Part shown: positions 21,527 through 21,641 of the stretch, piece after piece | How the letters are laid out: every line of letters begins with the position of its first letter | Position numbering within the stretch: the first letter of the stretch is position 1 | Source: an uncultured Oscillospiraceae bacterium | GTDB taxonomy: Bacteria; Bacillota; Clostridia; Oscillospirales; Oscillospiraceae | DNA: 21,641 nt | Reading direction: 5' to 3' | Assembly (NCBI GenBank): GCA_910588635.1 | Contig: CAJUPW010000036.1 | Location: 1-21,641, forward strand | The notes under the pieces: generated by a model | Seen by the model: only the letters and a program-made list of their open reading frames with translations | Databases searched by the model: none | What the model was told of the DNA's origin: nothing | Program-made: the position numbers and the translations under genes

Positions 21527-21641
21527 TATACCTTTAATCGCCGCTCCAACAACTTTTCGATGTAACCTCTTGTCTGGCTTTCCCCCATCAGCTTCCTTGT
21601 CCAACATGTTTGACAATCCTGCAGCCTCCGTTTTCGTCCTT
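21526..21641 (-). CDS. Possible 3' end of a minus-strand gene, cut by the window edge
   Basis: Read on the minus strand, a frame open from the window edge ends at TAG (21528-21526), directly beside the hairpin, and would encode 37 residues ending TRGYIEKLLERRLKV. The stop next to a terminator and the plausible helical, basic end suggest coding. A second minus-strand frame is also open through here, so the choice is uncertain. No function can be given. Confidence 0.3.
   Translation of the reverse strand, partial: GRKRRLQDCQTCWTRKLMGESQTRGYIEKLLERRLKV

Overview
The window looks like a chromosomal segment from a high-GC, gut-type member of the Clostridia (Oscillospiraceae-like, for example the Flavonifractor/Lawsonibacter neighbourhood). 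This is an inference from strong AGGAGG ribosome sites, very GC-rich third codon positions, an anaerobic ferredoxin-linked 2-oxoacid oxidoreductase and PBSX-type Firmicute phage genes. The last ~1.9 kb is visibly richer in A+T.

Region 1 (1-575, minus) is the 5' part of a D-alanyl-D-alanine carboxypeptidase broken by a one-base frameshift near 221-229.

Region 2 (799-13124, plus) is one tightly packed operon of contractile phage particle genes in the order of the B. subtilis PBSX late operon: small and large terminase, portal, XkdF-like protease, major capsid, three connector/completion genes, sheath, tube, tail chaperone, a small unusual protein, LysM/XkdP, XkdQ, baseplate V-like spike, XkdS, baseplate J (XkdT) and XkdU. 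No integrase, repressor, replication, lysis or tail-fibre gene is present. The place where the large tape-measure gene (XkdO) should lie holds only a ~211-231-residue repeat-bearing protein with an A+T-rich core. The cassette could encode a domesticated DNA-packaging or tail-like particle with a very short or differently measured tail. This is the strongest candidate for an undescribed system here. It ends at a hairpin terminator that also overlaps the stop codon of the convergent next gene.

Region 3 (13164-19676) is an aryl/acyl-acid metabolic block. A minus-strand acyl-CoA synthetase with a clear sigma-A promoter lies divergent from a plus-strand set: a YerC/TrpR-type regulator, iorA, iorB, paaK and a tandem ACT-domain protein. 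IorAB would oxidise aryl-pyruvates (indolepyruvate, phenylpyruvate) to aryl-acetyl-CoA, and PaaK interconverts arylacetate and aryl-acetyl-CoA. The leaders of the regulator-ior unit and of paaK carry similar GC-rich palindromes, suggesting shared control. A MITE/REP-like repeat sits between paaK and the ACT gene, and a strong terminator ends the block.

Region 4 (19781-21641) is a low-GC, probably acquired stretch: a membrane-anchored XRE-type regulator, a secreted partner protein, a decayed secreted-protein remnant, a two-helix membrane peptide, two strong hairpins, and possibly the 3' end of a minus-strand gene running off the window.
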